Assembly: GCA_017547265.1 (NCBI GenBank)
Contig: JAFYQC010000141.1
Coordinates: forward strand, 1 to 16,765
Length of the DNA stretch: 16,765 nt
From: Kiritimatiellia bacterium
GTDB taxonomy: Bacteria > Verrucomicrobiota > Kiritimatiellia > RFP12 > UBA1067
Reading direction: 5' to 3'
Made by a program: the position numbers and the translations under genes. A model generated the notes under the pieces. The model worked only from the letters and a program-made list of their open reading frames with translations, did no database searches and was not told the DNA's origin. Position 1 is the stretch's first letter, and the number at the start of each line of letters is the position of its first letter. Of this stretch, positions 16,234-16,765 are shown piece after piece.

Positions 16234-16257
16234 GGACTTTCAGGGAGACACAACGAA

Positions 16258-16765
16258 ATGAACCCTTATAACACTTCCGACATTTTCGGCGGTTCCTTCA
16301 ACGCCTCCGCGCACTATGACGCGGTCAAGGTGCAGCTCGCCTCGCCCGAGACGATCCGCAGCTGGTCGCACGGCGAGGTCAAGAACCCCGAGACGATCAA
16401 CTACCGCACCTACCGCCCGGAGAAGGACGGCCTCTTCTGCGAGAAGATCTTCGGCCCGACCAAGGACTGGGAGTGCGCCTGCGGCAAGTACAAGCGCATC
16501 AAGAACAAGGGCATGGTCTGCGACCGCTGCGGCGTCGAGGTGACGCTCGCGTCGGTCCGCCGCCAGCGCATGGGCCACATCGAGCTCGCGGTTCCCGTGA
16601 GCCACATCTGGTTCTTCAAGTGCAGCCCGTCCAGGATGGGCCTCCTGCTCGACAAGACCACGGCCGAGCTCGACCGCGTCCTCTACTACCAGGACTGGAT
16701 GGTCACCGAGCCGGGCGACACCCCGCTCGCGAGGGGGCAGATCCTCACCGAGCAGGAGTACCTCG
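16258..16765 (+). CDS. rpoC: DNA-directed RNA polymerase beta' subunit, 5' part
   Basis: The first 169 codons of rpoC, cut by the end of the window with the frame still open. The N-terminal zinc-binding domain is present: C73 and C75 (ECACGKY) with C88 and C91 ([10 protein letters not shown]), followed by [21 protein letters not shown]. The upstream [20 protein letters not shown] and [20 protein letters not shown] stretches are standard beta' sequence. AGGGAG lies about 10 nt before the ATG at 16258. It is co-transcribed with rpoB. Confidence 0.98.
   Translation, partial: MNPYNTSDIFGGSFNASAHYDAVKVQLASPETIRSWSHGEVKNPETINYRTYRPEKDGLFCEKIFGPTKDWECACGKYKRIKNKGMVCDRCGVEVTLASVRRQRMGHIELAVPVSHIWFFKCSPSRMGLLLDKTTAELDRVLYYQDWMVTEPGDTPLARGQILTEQEYL

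Overview
The window is GC-rich and comes from a bacterium with extracellular polysaccharide-degrading enzymes. A tandem DUF1796 protein, secreted GH16 and CE15-like enzymes, a CPBP protease resembling those of PEP-CTERM genomes and a RAYT transposase together suggest the Verrucomicrobiota-Kiritimatiellota-Lentisphaerota group. That placement is inference only; the complete rpoB would settle it.

Layout. 1-1000: a RAYT (REP-associated Y1) transposase with its promoter and 5' hairpin, plus GGGGTCTGTCCCC palindromes in and behind it. 1015-2468: a secreted purple-acid-phosphatase-like metallophosphoesterase, visibly more AT-rich than its neighbours. 2474-2547: an inverted pair of the same palindromes between convergent genes. 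2561-5021 (minus): a tandem DUF1796 papain-like protein and a secreted GH16 glucanase, each with its own promoter. 5152-8488 (plus): a tight operon of M3 oligopeptidase, CPBP membrane protease and rRNA-type methyltransferase. 8587-10527: a secreted fusion of a CE15-like esterase and a second GH16 domain, with palindromic repeats inside the reading frame. 10566-12006: a leaderless 105-aa unknown protein, a divergent sigma-factor-like protein and a secreted Gly/His-rich protein. 12058-12134 (minus): tRNA with a CAU anticodon, most likely tRNA-Ile2. 12322-16765: rpoB (complete) and rpoC (5' part).

How it works together. The GH16 enzyme, the esterase-GH16 fusion and perhaps the phosphoesterase look like extracellular polymer degradation, while the M3 peptidase would finish peptides in the cytoplasm. 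rpoBC is the housekeeping block; it has its own promoter and does not follow rplL directly.

Noteworthy non-coding structure. Nine candidate promoters all carry a TGn extended -10 (TGN-TANNAT), and three place the -10 only 6-7 nt before the ATG, which implies leaderless mRNAs. A 32-bp palindrome between the tRNA and rpoB holds overlapping back-to-back -35 boxes. The tRNA anticodon arm is copied in inverted orientation just past its 3' end. RAYT-type palindromes occur in the transposase gene, between genes, and in frame within an enzyme gene. A second, larger palindrome encodes the linker that joins the two catalytic domains of the fusion. All functional statements come from reading motifs by eye; no database was searched.
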